Assembly: GCA_015065935.1 (NCBI GenBank)
Contig: SVPI01000019.1
Coordinates: 1-38,226 of the forward strand
Reading direction: 5' to 3'
DNA length: 38,226 bases
DNA from: Oscillospiraceae bacterium
GTDB taxonomy: Bacteria; Bacillota; Clostridia; Oscillospirales; Acutalibacteraceae
Shown here in pieces: positions 22,694-32,102 of the stretch. The translations under genes were made by a program, and so were the position numbers. Under the pieces are notes generated by a model. The model worked only from the letters and a program-made list of their open reading frames with translations, searched no databases and had not been told where the DNA came from. Position 1 is the stretch's first letter, and every line of letters starts with the position of its first letter.

Positions 22694-24751
22694 CTATTCA
22701 GCAGCCTCTTCGGTTACTTCCTCAGTAGCTGCAGGAGCAGCTTCTTCAGCGGGTGCTTCAAAAACCATTACGGTTTCCTCTGCAGCCTCCTCGGTAGCCT
22801 CTTCAACAGGGAGAAGCTCACGAATAGAAAGGCTTACACGCTTTTTCTCATCGTCAATGGCAATAATCTTTGCCTCAACCTCTTGGCCTACAGAAAGCTC
22901 ATCCTGAGGCTTTGCAACGTGCTTATTAGCAATTTGAGAAATGTGAATAAGACCGTCAACACCGGGGATGATGCGGGCAAATGCACCGTATGTAGTCATA
23001 CTAACAATGGTAACGGTTGCAGTATCGCCAACGGCATACTGATTGTTAAAGAGAACCCAGGGATTCTCGTCAGCCTTTTTGTAACCGAGAGAAATCTTTT
23101 TCTTTTCGGTATCAACAGCCTTAACATAAACCTCAATGGTATCGCCAACGCTAACAACCTCTGCAGGGTTCTTAATGCGCTGCCAGGAAAGCTCAGAAAC
23201 GTGAACCATTCCGTCAACACCACCGATGTCAACAAATGCGCCATAAGAAGTGAGCGATTTTACTGTGCCTGTGAAAACATCGCCAACGCCAATGCTTTCC
23301 CAAAGCTTTGCCTGAGCGGCCTTGCGCTGCTCGCGAAGAACGCTGCGGATGGAGCCAACAGGTCTTCTGCCACGGCCGATTTCAATAATGCGGAACTGAA
23401 CTTCAGTGTTCTTAAGGTCCTCAAGAGAATCGTTTCTTGAAGCGGTTGCCTGAGAAGCAGGGATGAACACTCTTGTTGAGCCTGTGTAGGCTACAACGCC
23501 GCCCTTGATAATATCCTTAACGGTACCGGTGAGAATTTCTCCCGATTCCTTGGCTGCTACCACTTTATCCCAACCGGCGATTGAATCGTAACGGCGCTTT
23601 GATAGCATAGCGGTTCCTTCCTGATCATTGATTTTCATAATGATAAGGTTAAGTTTATCTCCAACTTTAACCTCATCCATCAGGTTGACGTTGTCATAGG
23701 AATACTCATCAGCCGACACATAGCCTGCAAGGCCTCTGCCGATGTCCACCTGAATTTCAGTAGGAGAAACGGCAAGAACAACACCGCAAACCTTTTGGTC
23801 GCCTGTTAATCCGCTAAGAGAAGCCTCAAATGCTTCCTCGTCCGTCATTTCCTCGAATGTTTTCTGAACTGGGGTCTCTTCGAGTTCAGATACCGGTTGA
23901 AAATTTTCCGACATGGTTTTAATAACCTCCTTTATTATACCCGCCGGTGTCGAAGCACCAGCGACAACTCCTATCCTTTCGCATCCTTCAAAATAAGACT
24001 TGTCGATTTCGTTTGCGGTTTCAACAAGAACCGTTTTTAAACAATGCGCACTGCAAACTGCAAAGAGCTTTGCCGTGTTAGAGCTGTGACGACCGCCTAT
24101 GACAATCATGCCATCACACTCTTTGGCTAAACCCTCGGCTTCTTGCTGTCGCATAGAAGTCGCATTACATATTGTATCAAAAACATTTAAATTTGTACAT
24201 ACTTTTTTTAAAATTTTCTGACATTCATCCCAAATTTTTGCGTGAAAAGTGGTTTGTGAAACGGCAATTACCCTTTTTTGACAGAAATTGTCGTTATTTT
24301 TCAGAATATTTTTAAGTTCGCTTTCATTACCAAAAACAAAATAAGGAACTCTAATATGACCTACAATTCCCTTAACCTCTTCATGGGAAGCATCCCCCGC
24401 CACTAAAATAACGGTGTTTTCATCATCATATTCAGAAACAATCTTATGGATTTTTGCAACGAAGGGACAGGTGGCATCGGCAATTTCGGTGCCGCGTTCT
24501 TTAAGGGCATCATAAACACTTTTTGGAACACCGTGGGAACGGATTACAAGAACCTCATTATCACTTGCTTCATCAACTTTTTTAACGGTTCTTACGCCCT
24601 TTTCCTCAAGCTCGGCAACCATTTGCGAGTTGTGGATTATAGGGCCCAGAGTGCAAACCTTTTTGCCCTCATCAATGAGAGAATAAACCATATTAACAGC
24701 GCGGTTAACACCGAAGCAAAAGCCTGCGGTTTTAGCTAGCACGATTTTCAA
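22694..24751 (-). CDS. ispH-rpsA: Fused 4-hydroxy-3-methylbut-2-enyl diphosphate reductase and ribosomal protein S1
   Basis: A 685-residue bifunctional protein known from Clostridia. Residues 1-285 are IspH, the last enzyme of the MEP isoprenoid pathway; its iron-sulfur cysteines are C12 ('AGFCFGVNRAV'), C95 ('ATCPFV') and C195 ('TICNATS'), with H40, H73 and H123 conserved. From about 315 there are four S1 RNA-binding domains, e.g. 'GTVKSLTSYGAFVDIGGVDG' near the third, then an acidic Glu/Ala-rich tail. I chose the TTG at 24751, which gives the family start MKIVLAKTAGF; its TTGA overlaps the plsC stop and GGGAG precedes it. An ATG 15 bases upstream is the alternative. Last gene of the minus-strand operon. 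Confidence 0.92.
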   Translation of the reverse strand: MKIVLAKTAGFCFGVNRAVNMVYSLIDEGKKVCTLGPIIHNSQMVAELEEKGVRTVKKVDEASDNEVLVIRSHGVPKSVYDALKERGTEIADATCPFVAKIHKIVSEYDDENTVILVAGDASHEEVKGIVGHIRVPYFVFGNESELKNILKNNDNFCQKRVIAVSQTTFHAKIWDECQKILKKVCTNLNVFDTICNATSMRQQEAEGLAKECDGMIVIGGRHSSNTAKLFAVCSAHCLKTVLVETANEIDKSYFEGCERIGVVAGASTPAGIIKEVIKTMSENFQPVSELEETPVQKTFEEMTDEEAFEASLSGLTGDQKVCGVVLAVSPTEIQVDIGRGLAGYVSADEYSYDNVNLMDEVKVGDKLNLIIMKINDQEGTAMLSKRRYDSIAGWDKVVAAKESGEILTGTVKDIIKGGVVAYTGSTRVFIPASQATASRNDSLEDLKNTEVQFRIIEIGRGRRPVGSIRSVLREQRKAAQAKLWESIGVGDVFTGTVKSLTSYGAFVDIGGVDGMVHVSELSWQRIKNPAEVVSVGDTIEVYVKAVDTEKKKISLGYKKADENPWVLFNNQYAVGDTATVTIVSMTTYGAFARIIPGVDGLIHISQIANKHVAKPQDELSVGQEVEAKIIAIDDEKKRVSLSIRELLPVEEATEEAAEETVMVFEAPAEEAAPAATEEVTEEAAE

Positions 24752-25356
24752 TGTCCCATCTCCCACATCTTTGTAATTCTATCCATAATAAGCTCACTTG
24801 CATATCTAAGAGAACTTTTTTTTGCGCCATCTTCGCTGTTAAGCTTAAGCTCCTCAAAGGGGATTACCTCACCAAAGCGAATGGTGGTTTTGGAGAAAAG
24901 ATGAATTTTGCCCTCACGAAAAATGCTTACAGGCAAAATATCGGCCTTGGTGGAAGCTGCAATCATAGCAACACCGGCTTTGGCCTTTCTCGGTGCGCCC
25001 TCTAAATAGCGAGTGCCTTCAGGGAAAATACCCATCATTTCACCATTATTTATAACATCTTCCCCTGTTCTTATTGCGCCTGTATCACCCTGCCCCCTTT
25101 TAACAGCAAAGGAGCCGAGTTTGTTAAAGAACCATTTTGTAAAAAAGTTGCCGAAAAGCTCGGCCTTACCCATAAAATGGATTTGGCGCTTAATGTTAAT
25201 TGCCAAAAAAATGGGGTCGGTAAGTGAGGTGTGGTTTGCGCACATAATAACGCCCCCATTTTGGGGAACATTCTCTAGGCCGATAATTTTAACCCTGAAA
25301 AGCGGTGTAAAAATCACCTTGGCAACACCGCGAACAAAACGATAAAAACCTGACAT
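24748..25356 (-). CDS. plsC: 1-acyl-sn-glycerol-3-phosphate acyltransferase
   Basis: A 202-residue membrane-associated acyltransferase that makes phosphatidic acid from lysophosphatidic acid. Motif I 'NHTSLTDP' (H-x4-D), motif II region 'FMGKAELFGN', motif III 'FPEGTRY' and motif IV 'ILPVSI' are present, with an N-terminal hydrophobic stretch. Length is normal for the short bacterial form. It starts one base after the cmk stop, using a GGAG site inside cmk, and overlaps the ispH-rpsA start. Confidence 0.92.
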   Translation of the reverse strand: MSGFYRFVRGVAKVIFTPLFRVKIIGLENVPQNGGVIMCANHTSLTDPIFLAINIKRQIHFMGKAELFGNFFTKWFFNKLGSFAVKRGQGDTGAIRTGEDVINNGEMMGIFPEGTRYLEGAPRKAKAGVAMIAASTKADILPVSIFREGKIHLFSKTTIRFGEVIPFEELKLNSEDGAKKSSLRYASELIMDRITKMWEMGH

Positions 25357-25357
25357 T

Positions 25358-26026
25358 TTATGCTCCTACTTTGTTTTTTACAACATCTAAAATAGCCATT
25401 TTTGATTCCTCTAGGGTAAGACCTGTAGTATCAACAATGGTGGAATCCTCAGCCGGCTTTAGGGGGGCGATTTCACGATGAGAATCGTTATAATCACGCA
25501 CCTTCATATCGCTTAAAACCTCTTCAAAGGTTGTTTCCATTCCCTTTTCGGTAAGTTCAACATAGCGGCGGCGTGCGCGCTCCTCAGGGGAGGCAGTGAG
25601 GAAAATTTTAACCTGTGCATTTGGCAGAATAACGGTGCCAATATCTCGGCCATCCATTATAACATTATTTTCCCTTGCCATTTTGCGCTGCAAATCAAGC
25701 AAAAAGGCGCGAACAACAGGAACTGCCGAAACAGCAGAAGCCATCATTGATGCTTCAGGCGTTCTGATTTTATCAGAAACATCCTCACCATTTAAGAAAA
25801 CGTGCTGTTCATCACCAACAAAGGCAATATCAACATTGGTTTTTGCTAAAATCCCCTCAACATCACATTTAAGAGTTGTGTCGGCACCCTCGCGGGAAAA
25901 CTTAAGACCTACTGTGCGATAGAGCGCGCCTGTGTCAACATAAATGTAATTAAGCTCCTTAGCAACCGCTCTGGCAATAGTGCTTTTTCCTGCACCTGCA
26001 GGGCCATCAATAGCAATAGCAATCAT
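25358..26026 (-). CDS. cmk: Cytidylate kinase
   Basis: A 222-residue P-loop kinase that phosphorylates CMP and dCMP. The ATP-binding loop 'GPAGAGKSTIARAVA' is at 8-22, 'YVDTGALYRTVGL' binds the substrate, and the CMP-specific 'GRDIGTVILPNA' and 'RRRYVEL' are present. The order cmk-plsC-ispH-rpsA is common in Clostridia. Strong AAGGAG site; the gene begins 17 bases after the baiN-like gene. Confidence 0.96.
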   Translation of the reverse strand: MIAIAIDGPAGAGKSTIARAVAKELNYIYVDTGALYRTVGLKFSREGADTTLKCDVEGILAKTNVDIAFVGDEQHVFLNGEDVSDKIRTPEASMMASAVSAVPVVRAFLLDLQRKMARENNVIMDGRDIGTVILPNAQVKIFLTASPEERARRRYVELTEKGMETTFEEVLSDMKVRDYNDSHREIAPLKPAEDSTIVDTTGLTLEESKMAILDVVKNKVGA

Positions 26027-26043
26027 ATAAATTCTCCTTAAAA

Positions 26044-27270
26044 TTATATATTCCTGCCGGCAAGAGCGCCGGTTGAAAATGCAATTTGTAAATTAAAGCC
26101 GCCGGTATAGGCATCAACATCAATAACCTCACCTGCAAAATATAGCCCTTTAACAAGTTTTGATTCCATTGTTTTGGGGTCAATTTCCCTTGTGGAAACC
26201 CCACCACTGGTAATAATTGCTTCTTCAATAGGGCGAAAGCCTGTAACCGTTAGTTTCATACCCTTTAAAACAGTGCAAAGGGCAAGGCGTTGTTCCTTGG
26301 TTATTTGGTTTGATTTTGTTCGCTCATCAATACCTGCAAGCTTTAAAGTGATAGGTATAAGGGATTTTGGAAGCAGTTTATCAAGGGAATTAATAATATC
26401 CTTGTTGGCGTTTTCGCTTAGGTCCCTTTGAAGCCTTTTATCAAGAGTTTGGGCATCAAGCGCGGGTTTTAAATCAATAAGGACAAAATAATTTTTTTTA
26501 TCCATTTTTCTAATTAGCGATGAAGCCGAAAGCACAAGAGGCCCTGAAATTCCAAAATGCGTAAAAAGCATTTCGCCAAGCTCTGAAAAAATAGGCTTAT
26601 CTCTGCCTTCCTCATAAACCTTCAAGGTAACATTTTTAAGGGATAACCCCGAAAGCTTACTGCAAAAGCCCTCATGAATTGTAAGCGGCACAAGAGAGGG
26701 CTTTATTTCGGTTACACTGTGTCCAAAACTTTTGGCAAAGCTGTAGCCATCCCCTGTTGAGCCTGTAAGCGGATAAGAGGCGCCGCCCGTGGCGATTATA
26801 ACGCTATCAGAGGGGATTTTATCTCCATTTTGCAAAACCGTGATAAATTCATCGTTCTGCTTATAAAGACTTTTAACGGTGCCTAAAATAATTTCCACAC
26901 CGCTTTTTTTAACCGCCTTAAAAAGTGCATCAACAATATCGCTTGCTTTATCACTTTGCGGAAAAACACGGTTTCCCCTTTCGGTTTTAAGGGGCACGCC
27001 AAGGCTTTCAAAAAAATCCATTGTATCGGTTGTTGTAAAGTTTGAAATTGCAGAATAAAGAAATCTGCCATTCACGGCAACATTCTTAATGAAGGTGTCG
27101 TTATCGCAGTTATTTGTAACGTTGCACCTTCCCTTTCCCGTTATCATAATTTTTCTGCCGACCTTTTGATTTTTTTCAATCAGCGTTACATTGTTGGAGT
27201 TTTTGGCTGCCTTTAATGCCGCCATAAGTCCCGCGGCACCGCCGCCGATGACAACTACATTGTGATTCAT
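26044..27270 (-). CDS. BaiN/HI0933-family FAD-dependent oxidoreductase
   Basis: A 408-residue flavoprotein. The N-terminal dinucleotide-binding motif 'VVIGGGAAGLMAALKAA' binds FAD; 'GKGRCNVTNNCDNDTFI' and 'ATGGASYPLTGSTGDGYSFA' are marks of the HI0933-like (YhiN/BaiN) family, and the C-terminal 'LVKGLYFAGEVIDVDAYTGG' is the FAD-contacting end. BaiN in Clostridium scindens acts on bile-acid intermediates, but most homologues, found in nearly all bacteria, have no proven substrate; placement before cmk is common in Clostridia and argues for a housekeeping role. First gene of its operon. Confidence 0.9.
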   Translation of the reverse strand: MNHNVVVIGGGAAGLMAALKAAKNSNNVTLIEKNQKVGRKIMITGKGRCNVTNNCDNDTFIKNVAVNGRFLYSAISNFTTTDTMDFFESLGVPLKTERGNRVFPQSDKASDIVDALFKAVKKSGVEIILGTVKSLYKQNDEFITVLQNGDKIPSDSVIIATGGASYPLTGSTGDGYSFAKSFGHSVTEIKPSLVPLTIHEGFCSKLSGLSLKNVTLKVYEEGRDKPIFSELGEMLFTHFGISGPLVLSASSLIRKMDKKNYFVLIDLKPALDAQTLDKRLQRDLSENANKDIINSLDKLLPKSLIPITLKLAGIDERTKSNQITKEQRLALCTVLKGMKLTVTGFRPIEEAIITSGGVSTREIDPKTMESKLVKGLYFAGEVIDVDAYTGGFNLQIAFSTGALAGRNI

Positions 27271-27303
27271 ACAGCCTTCCTCCCATTAGTCTTCAAATAA
27301 TTA

Positions 27304-27332
27304 TTCTACAATATTTGAGTGGAAAAGTAAAT
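27304..27332 (-). promoter_or_regulatory. Promoter of the baiN-cmk-plsC-ispH-rpsA operon
   Basis: On the minus strand TTTACT (27332-27327) and TAGAAT (27309-27304) with a 17-bp spacer, about 34 bases before the ATG. It is back to back with the tyrA promoter. Confidence 0.55.
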
Positions 27333-27358
27333 AGTAAATAAAGTTATATGTTTTTATT

Positions 27359-27387
27359 TGACAAGAAACTACAGTTGCAGTAAAATA
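27359..27387 (+). promoter_or_regulatory. Promoter of tyrA
   Basis: A consensus TTGACA at 27359-27364 and TAAAAT at 27382-27387 with a 17-bp spacer. Confidence 0.8.
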
Positions 27388-27415
27388 TATACAGTAATAT
27401 CTTTTGGTGATTTTT

Positions 27416-28291
27416 ATGGATAAAAATTTGCGTGTTTGCGTGGTGGGGCTTGGTCTTATTGGCGGCTCACTTGCAAAGGCACTTTCAAAAACAAAGAAAT
27501 ATATTGTTGATGGCTATGACATAAACGGAGAGGTCTGCAAAAAAGCACTTTTAAGTGGCTGTATAAATGCAGTTGCCGATTTTAACAAGGGTGGCCAATA
27601 TGATATTGTTTTTATTGCCCTTTCCCCTGCGCTTACTACTGAATTTGTTAAAAACAACGCCCATTTTCTGCAAGGTGCCATTGTTAGCGATGTATGCGGC
27701 GTTAAAACGCCCATAATTTCAGCTCTAAAAGCTTTTTGCAAGCAAAACGGTATTTCTTTCATTGGCGGCCACCCAATGGCCGGGCGTGAACTAAACGGCT
27801 TTGATAACAGCACTCCCGACCTGTTTATAAACCGCTACTATATTTTCACAAAGGATGAAAATACAACAGAAGCCGACCTCAACCTGCTTAAAAGCCTTGC
27901 CCTTGACATTGGCTGCACCGATGTTACAATAACAACTCCCGAAAGGCACGACCAAATGATTGCCTTTACCTCACAGCTTCCCCACATTTTAGCAGGCACT
28001 TATATGAAATCGCCGTCAAGCGAATTTCATTTAGGCTTTTCGGCAGGCAGCTATCACGATGTTTCAAGGGTTGCAAGCATAGATGAAAACCTTTGGACTC
28101 AGCTTTTTTTGAGCAACCGAGATTCCCTGCTTTGCGAGCTTGATATTTTTATTGAAAACATAAACAACTACCGTACTGCTTTGAATGATAACGATGCTGA
28201 CCGTTTAAAGGAACTTATTAAAATGGGCAGAATTTTAAAAGAGCGTGATTTAAAGCAAAACGGTGAGGAAAAACCCCACAACTTTGGATAG
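27416..28291 (+). CDS. tyrA: Prephenate dehydrogenase
   Basis: A 291-residue NAD(P)-dependent enzyme that oxidises prephenate to 4-hydroxyphenylpyruvate in tyrosine synthesis. The Rossmann motif 'VVGLGLIGGSLAKAL' lies at 9-23; 'SDVCGVKTPI', 'FIGGHPMAGRELNGFDNS' and 'TSQLPHILAG' hold the catalytic and substrate-binding residues of the family. No ACT domain or chorismate mutase domain is attached. I chose the ATG at 27416, five bases after GGTGA; TTG and GTG codons just upstream are in frame but less likely. Confidence 0.92.
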   Translation: MDKNLRVCVVGLGLIGGSLAKALSKTKKYIVDGYDINGEVCKKALLSGCINAVADFNKGGQYDIVFIALSPALTTEFVKNNAHFLQGAIVSDVCGVKTPIISALKAFCKQNGISFIGGHPMAGRELNGFDNSTPDLFINRYYIFTKDENTTEADLNLLKSLALDIGCTDVTITTPERHDQMIAFTSQLPHILAGTYMKSPSSEFHLGFSAGSYHDVSRVASIDENLWTQLFLSNRDSLLCELDIFIENINNYRTALNDNDADRLKELIKMGRILKERDLKQNGEEKPHNFG

Positions 28292-28300
28292 GTGATTAAA

Positions 28301-29749
28301 ATGTCAAACAAAATTGGTAGAAACTTAACAATGCTTTTGGACCTTTATGAAATGACCATGGCAAACGGTATTTTAACCAGTGATATGAAGGATACCGTGG
28401 CATATTTTGATATGTTTTTCCGCCGTGTTCCCGATGAAGGCGGCTTTGCCATTATGGCAGGTCTTGAACAGTTAATTGAGTATTTCAACTCCCTCTCTTT
28501 TAGTGAGGAGGATATTGAGTATTTAAAATCACTTAACCTGTTCTCACAAGAGTTTTTAGATTATCTTAAAGACTTTAAGTTTGAGTGTGATGTTTGGGCC
28601 GTTCCCGAAGGCACCCCCATTTTTCCACAGGAGCCCATTGTTACCGTTCGCGGTCCTGCAGTTCAGGCATTTATGGTTGAAACAATGGTGCTTTTAACCA
28701 TTAACCACCAGTCCCTAATTGCAACCAAGGCAAACCGTATTGTCCGCGCTGCACAGGGTCGCCCCGTTATGGAGTTTGGCGCCCGCCGTGCCCACGGATA
28801 TGATGCTTCCTACTACGGTGCCAGAGCCGCAATTATTGGCGGCTGTGTTGGAACAAGCGTTGTTAAAACCGCTATGGATTTTGGTGTTGTACCATCCGGC
28901 ACAATGGCCCACAGTTGGGTTCAGCTTTATGATGATGAGTACACCGCATTTAAAACCTACGCCGAAAAATATCCCGATTCCTGCACACTGCTTATTGACA
29001 CCTACAATGTACTTAAAAGCGGCGTTCCCAACGCTATAAAGGTGTTTGATGAAGTTTTGAAGCCCATGGGCTTTAGGCCAAAGGGTGTTCGCATTGACAG
29101 CGGTGATATTACCTATTTAACCAAAAAGGTTAGAAAAATGCTGGATGATGCAGGCTATCCTGACTGCAAAATTGTTGTTTCAAACTCACTTGATGAATAC
29201 CTTATTCGCGATATGATTATTCAGGGTGCCGCAGCTGACAGCTTTGGTGTTGGTGAACGCCTTATTACCGCTTCAAGCGAGGCTGTTTTCGGCGGTGTTT
29301 ATAAGCTTTCCGCCGTTGAGAAGGATGGAAAAATCATTCCCAAAATTAAAATCAGCGAAAACACAGCAAAAATCACCATTCCCGGCGTTAAAATTCCCTG
29401 GCGCCTTTATGATAAGGAAACCGGCAAATGTATTGCCGATGTTATAACCTTAAATCACGAAAAGATTGATGATACAAAACCTTATGAGATTTTCGACCCC
29501 ATTCACACTTGGAAGAAAAAGACGGTAGAAAATTTCGAGGCCAAAAAGCTTCAAATTAAGCTTTTTGAAAAGGGCAAACAGGTTTACACTTCACCCTCTG
29601 TTAGCGAAATTGCAAAATTCTGCAAAGAGCAGATTGAACTTTTGTGGGATGAAGTTAAGCGCTTTGAAAAGCCGCATAATTACTATGTTGACTTATCTCC
29701 CGACCTTTGGAATCAGCAACACGAGCTTCTTAATTCGAATAGAAAATAG
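28301..29749 (+). CDS. pncB: Nicotinate phosphoribosyltransferase
   Basis: A 482-residue enzyme of NAD salvage that joins nicotinate to PRPP. Typical segments are 'LLDLYEMTMANGIL', 'YFDMFFRRVPDEGGFAIMAG', 'EFGARRAHGYDASYYGARAA', 'VPSGTMAHSWVQLYDDEYTA' and 'RIDSGDITYLTKKVR'. The length fits the longer Firmicutes form (PncB2-like). The ATG at 28301 follows AGGTGA, ten bases after the tyrA stop, so the two are co-transcribed. Confidence 0.95.
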   Translation: MSNKIGRNLTMLLDLYEMTMANGILTSDMKDTVAYFDMFFRRVPDEGGFAIMAGLEQLIEYFNSLSFSEEDIEYLKSLNLFSQEFLDYLKDFKFECDVWAVPEGTPIFPQEPIVTVRGPAVQAFMVETMVLLTINHQSLIATKANRIVRAAQGRPVMEFGARRAHGYDASYYGARAAIIGGCVGTSVVKTAMDFGVVPSGTMAHSWVQLYDDEYTAFKTYAEKYPDSCTLLIDTYNVLKSGVPNAIKVFDEVLKPMGFRPKGVRIDSGDITYLTKKVRKMLDDAGYPDCKIVVSNSLDEYLIRDMIIQGAAADSFGVGERLITASSEAVFGGVYKLSAVEKDGKIIPKIKISENTAKITIPGVKIPWRLYDKETGKCIADVITLNHEKIDDTKPYEIFDPIHTWKKKTVENFEAKKLQIKLFEKGKQVYTSPSVSEIAKFCKEQIELLWDEVKRFEKPHNYYVDLSPDLWNQQHELLNSNRK

Positions 29750-29760
29750 GAGAAATAAAA

Positions 29761-30363
29761 ATGAAAAAAGCTATATGTTTACTAATGGTTTTCGCTCTTG
29801 TCCTCTCCCTTTGTGCTTGTGGTAAAAACGGAACGAATTCAACCGTTTCCTCAAACCACAGTATTGATATTGCTTACTATGCTTCTCTTGGCAAAATTCC
29901 CGAGCTTGACTTTACACTGGGTGCCGACCCTGATGACATTTTAAACGCCAAGGATGACAGCGAGGAAAGCTCAGATTCCGGTGACCACAACCACATACCC
30001 GACATTATAAAACAAGAGGGCAAGCTTTCGGTGCTTCTTGATGCAGGTACTACTCGCTATTATTATGAAAAGGCGAAAGCCGAAAAGGGCATTTCTGCCA
30101 TTGTTTGCCTAAACGGTGCTTACGGCTTTCTAAAGGATTCTGGAGTTACCATTACCAGCGAGCAGATTAAAGCCGCTATTCCCTCGGCTGAATGTGAGGA
30201 GAAAACCCCCACAGAAGATGACCTTTTCTTCCTACCTGAAACCTCAGACAATGCAAAGGTTTTAATCTATATTTTCAATAACAAATACAAACTTCAGTTT
30301 TTCTTTATTGACGGCGTTTTTTCAGCCGTTATGCTTTCCGATATGGAAAACTGGACAATTTAA
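29761..30363 (+). CDS. Putative lipoprotein of unknown function
   Basis: A 200-residue secreted lipoprotein; the signal peptide ends in the lipobox LCAC with C20 as the lipid anchor. A Ser/Thr/Asn-rich linker follows, then an acidic stretch ('DDSEESSDSGDHNHIPDI', about 62-79) and a compact C-terminal domain ending in 'YKLQFFFIDGVFSAVML'. I do not recognise the domain. It lies 11 bp after pncB with AGGAGA, so it is part of the tyrA-pncB transcript, though no functional link is obvious. Confidence 0.75.
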   Translation: MKKAICLLMVFALVLSLCACGKNGTNSTVSSNHSIDIAYYASLGKIPELDFTLGADPDDILNAKDDSEESSDSGDHNHIPDIIKQEGKLSVLLDAGTTRYYYEKAKAEKGISAIVCLNGAYGFLKDSGVTITSEQIKAAIPSAECEEKTPTEDDLFFLPETSDNAKVLIYIFNNKYKLQFFFIDGVFSAVMLSDMENWTI

Positions 30364-30370
30364 AAAAACT

Positions 30371-30405
30371 AATCCCCGACAGTCACGCTGTCGGGGATTT
30401 TTTTA
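30371..30405. terminator. Bidirectional terminator
   Basis: Perfect 12-bp stem AATCCCCGACAG with its complement, 5-base loop, T-run after and A-run before; it separates the lipoprotein gene and the convergent membrane protein gene. Confidence 0.93.
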
Positions 30406-32079
30406 TTTTATAGCTGTTACCGTTATTTTACCGTTTGCATCGGTATAGTATTCAATGCTAACGGAGTCACCTTCATCAACAAAGGGTAGCTTATCCCAAA
30501 GAGATATATCGGCAACAAAAACATTTTCAATGTTTTCTAATCTTATATAATATTTTGAGTTGCCGTTAACAACCGCAGTTTCAATGCCCACTACCTTTGC
30601 GGTGGCGGTAACCTTGGTAATATCGGTAGTTCCGTTGGCAGAATCGTTTATAATATCAGAATTTTTAAGAAGCCTGATATACTCATTTTGTGCGCCTTCA
30701 AGTGTATCGGCAACACCAACAATTTGATAGTTAGAAACCGAAACGAAGGAATATGCCTTTACAAGACCTGCGCTATCCTTAAGGCTGATAAAATATGATG
30801 GTATTTCCTCAATGTTAACAAGAATCGGGAATGTAGCAACATAGCCTTTTTCCTGAATCATACCCTCAGCCGATGCCATTGCGGAATATTCCTCGGCACC
30901 ATTAATGGAGAAGGTTTTTGCCTCTTTTGTTCGCATATTAACAAGGATAAAGCCAATGTTGGATTCATCGCGAACAACCGAGGTAATACCTGTATAAAGC
31001 CAAACATCATCATCAATAGCAAGATAGTTATAGCCATCGGTTGTGGCAACAACATTCTTTTGAGCAAAAATTGAGTTCCAATAGCCATTTTGGTAAGCAC
31101 CCCAGAAATCTGCCTGCTCAATTAGCATACTTGCAGAGTAAACGGTATCAATCCACTCAGGAACCTCTTTTACCTTATAATCCTTCATTTCACCTGTAAC
31201 GGCATTTACTGCTACAACACCTGTAATATCCTTACCGCCCAAGAAACCAATTGTATAATCATAATAGGAAAGAATCCAATAAGGATTACCGTTATCATCA
31301 ATTTCAAAGGTGGTTTTTTCGAACATTTTAGTAGGATATGCAAAACGAACATGGCGCATTAAATCGCGGGCAAAATATTCACTGGGTGAATACTTCATAC
31401 CCTCTTTAAGCTGAATTAACTCGGTATCCTGAGTTGCCATATCAATTTTAACATAATAAGGAATACCTTCCTCTTTATTGACAAACCATTTTAAAACATC
31501 AGCATATTCAAGGGGAGAAACACGAACAGGAACCTCTTTAAAGTTTATCTGGGTGTAATAATCAGAAACATTAAACTGGGAAACCAGTTCTACAACCTCA
31601 CCGATTTTGCGGCTGCCAAGGCGTGTGGCGGTGTCGCGGTCAACAACAGGAATTTTTGAAAGGGGAATTTCAGCAATATCCTTTGAGAAATCACCCTCGG
31701 TAACGGTTAGCATCTTTTGATATTTCGAGGCGTTGAAAATGGGGGTCGAGGAAACAAAAATAGCCACAACGGCAACAATTAAAACACTCGCTAAGATGAG
31801 TGCGGTGATTTTATGCCATTTTTTAATTTTAAGTTTTTTAATCTCAACGCCGTTAACCTTTCTCTGATAACGCCTTGAGGGGGAATCACCCTTAAAAATA
31901 TCTAAAAGTCCTTTTGTTTTGTTAATGATAAGATAGGATAAAACGAAAACAACAATTAAAAACAAAACAAAGCCCCAAAGTGCAACCGATTTAATGTGAA
32001 ATGCAGGCAGGGTCACGTAATAATTTGCGGCACCTAAAATAAGGGTTATTATAAGCGGTAGGATATACTTTTTAAACAT
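30403..32079 (-). CDS. Large membrane-anchored protein of unknown function
   Basis: A 558-residue protein. Three hydrophobic segments lie near the N-terminus (about 5-20, 33-53 and 91-110), with a basic cytoplasmic stretch between the second and third ('KKLKIKKWHK'). The remaining ~440 residues should lie outside the cell. That part has PepSY-like phrases such as 'GVVAVNAVTGEMKDYKVKEV' and 'NPYWILSYYDY', and the tail (about 480-558) looks like a small beta domain ('VDEGDSVSIEYYTDANGKI'). I do not know a function. The ATG at 32079 follows AAGGAG; an upstream frame extension is open but has no site. It is transcribed away from the ABC exporter. Confidence 0.7.
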   Translation of the reverse strand: MFKKYILPLIITLILGAANYYVTLPAFHIKSVALWGFVLFLIVVFVLSYLIINKTKGLLDIFKGDSPSRRYQRKVNGVEIKKLKIKKWHKITALILASVLIVAVVAIFVSSTPIFNASKYQKMLTVTEGDFSKDIAEIPLSKIPVVDRDTATRLGSRKIGEVVELVSQFNVSDYYTQINFKEVPVRVSPLEYADVLKWFVNKEEGIPYYVKIDMATQDTELIQLKEGMKYSPSEYFARDLMRHVRFAYPTKMFEKTTFEIDDNGNPYWILSYYDYTIGFLGGKDITGVVAVNAVTGEMKDYKVKEVPEWIDTVYSASMLIEQADFWGAYQNGYWNSIFAQKNVVATTDGYNYLAIDDDVWLYTGITSVVRDESNIGFILVNMRTKEAKTFSINGAEEYSAMASAEGMIQEKGYVATFPILVNIEEIPSYFISLKDSAGLVKAYSFVSVSNYQIVGVADTLEGAQNEYIRLLKNSDIINDSANGTTDITKVTATAKVVGIETAVVNGNSKYYIRLENIENVFVADISLWDKLPFVDEGDSVSIEYYTDANGKITVTAIK

Positions 32080-32102
32080 AAAACCAACTCCTTGTATAAT
32101 TA

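Noticed and set aside
22883-23440. 185-codon open frame on the plus strand
   Set aside because: Antisense to the S1 domains of ispH-rpsA; no protein-like motifs.
26044-27270. Bile-acid dehydroxylation role for the BaiN-like flavoprotein
   Set aside because: No other bai genes are near and the gene heads the conserved cmk operon; the family name alone does not support bile-acid work.
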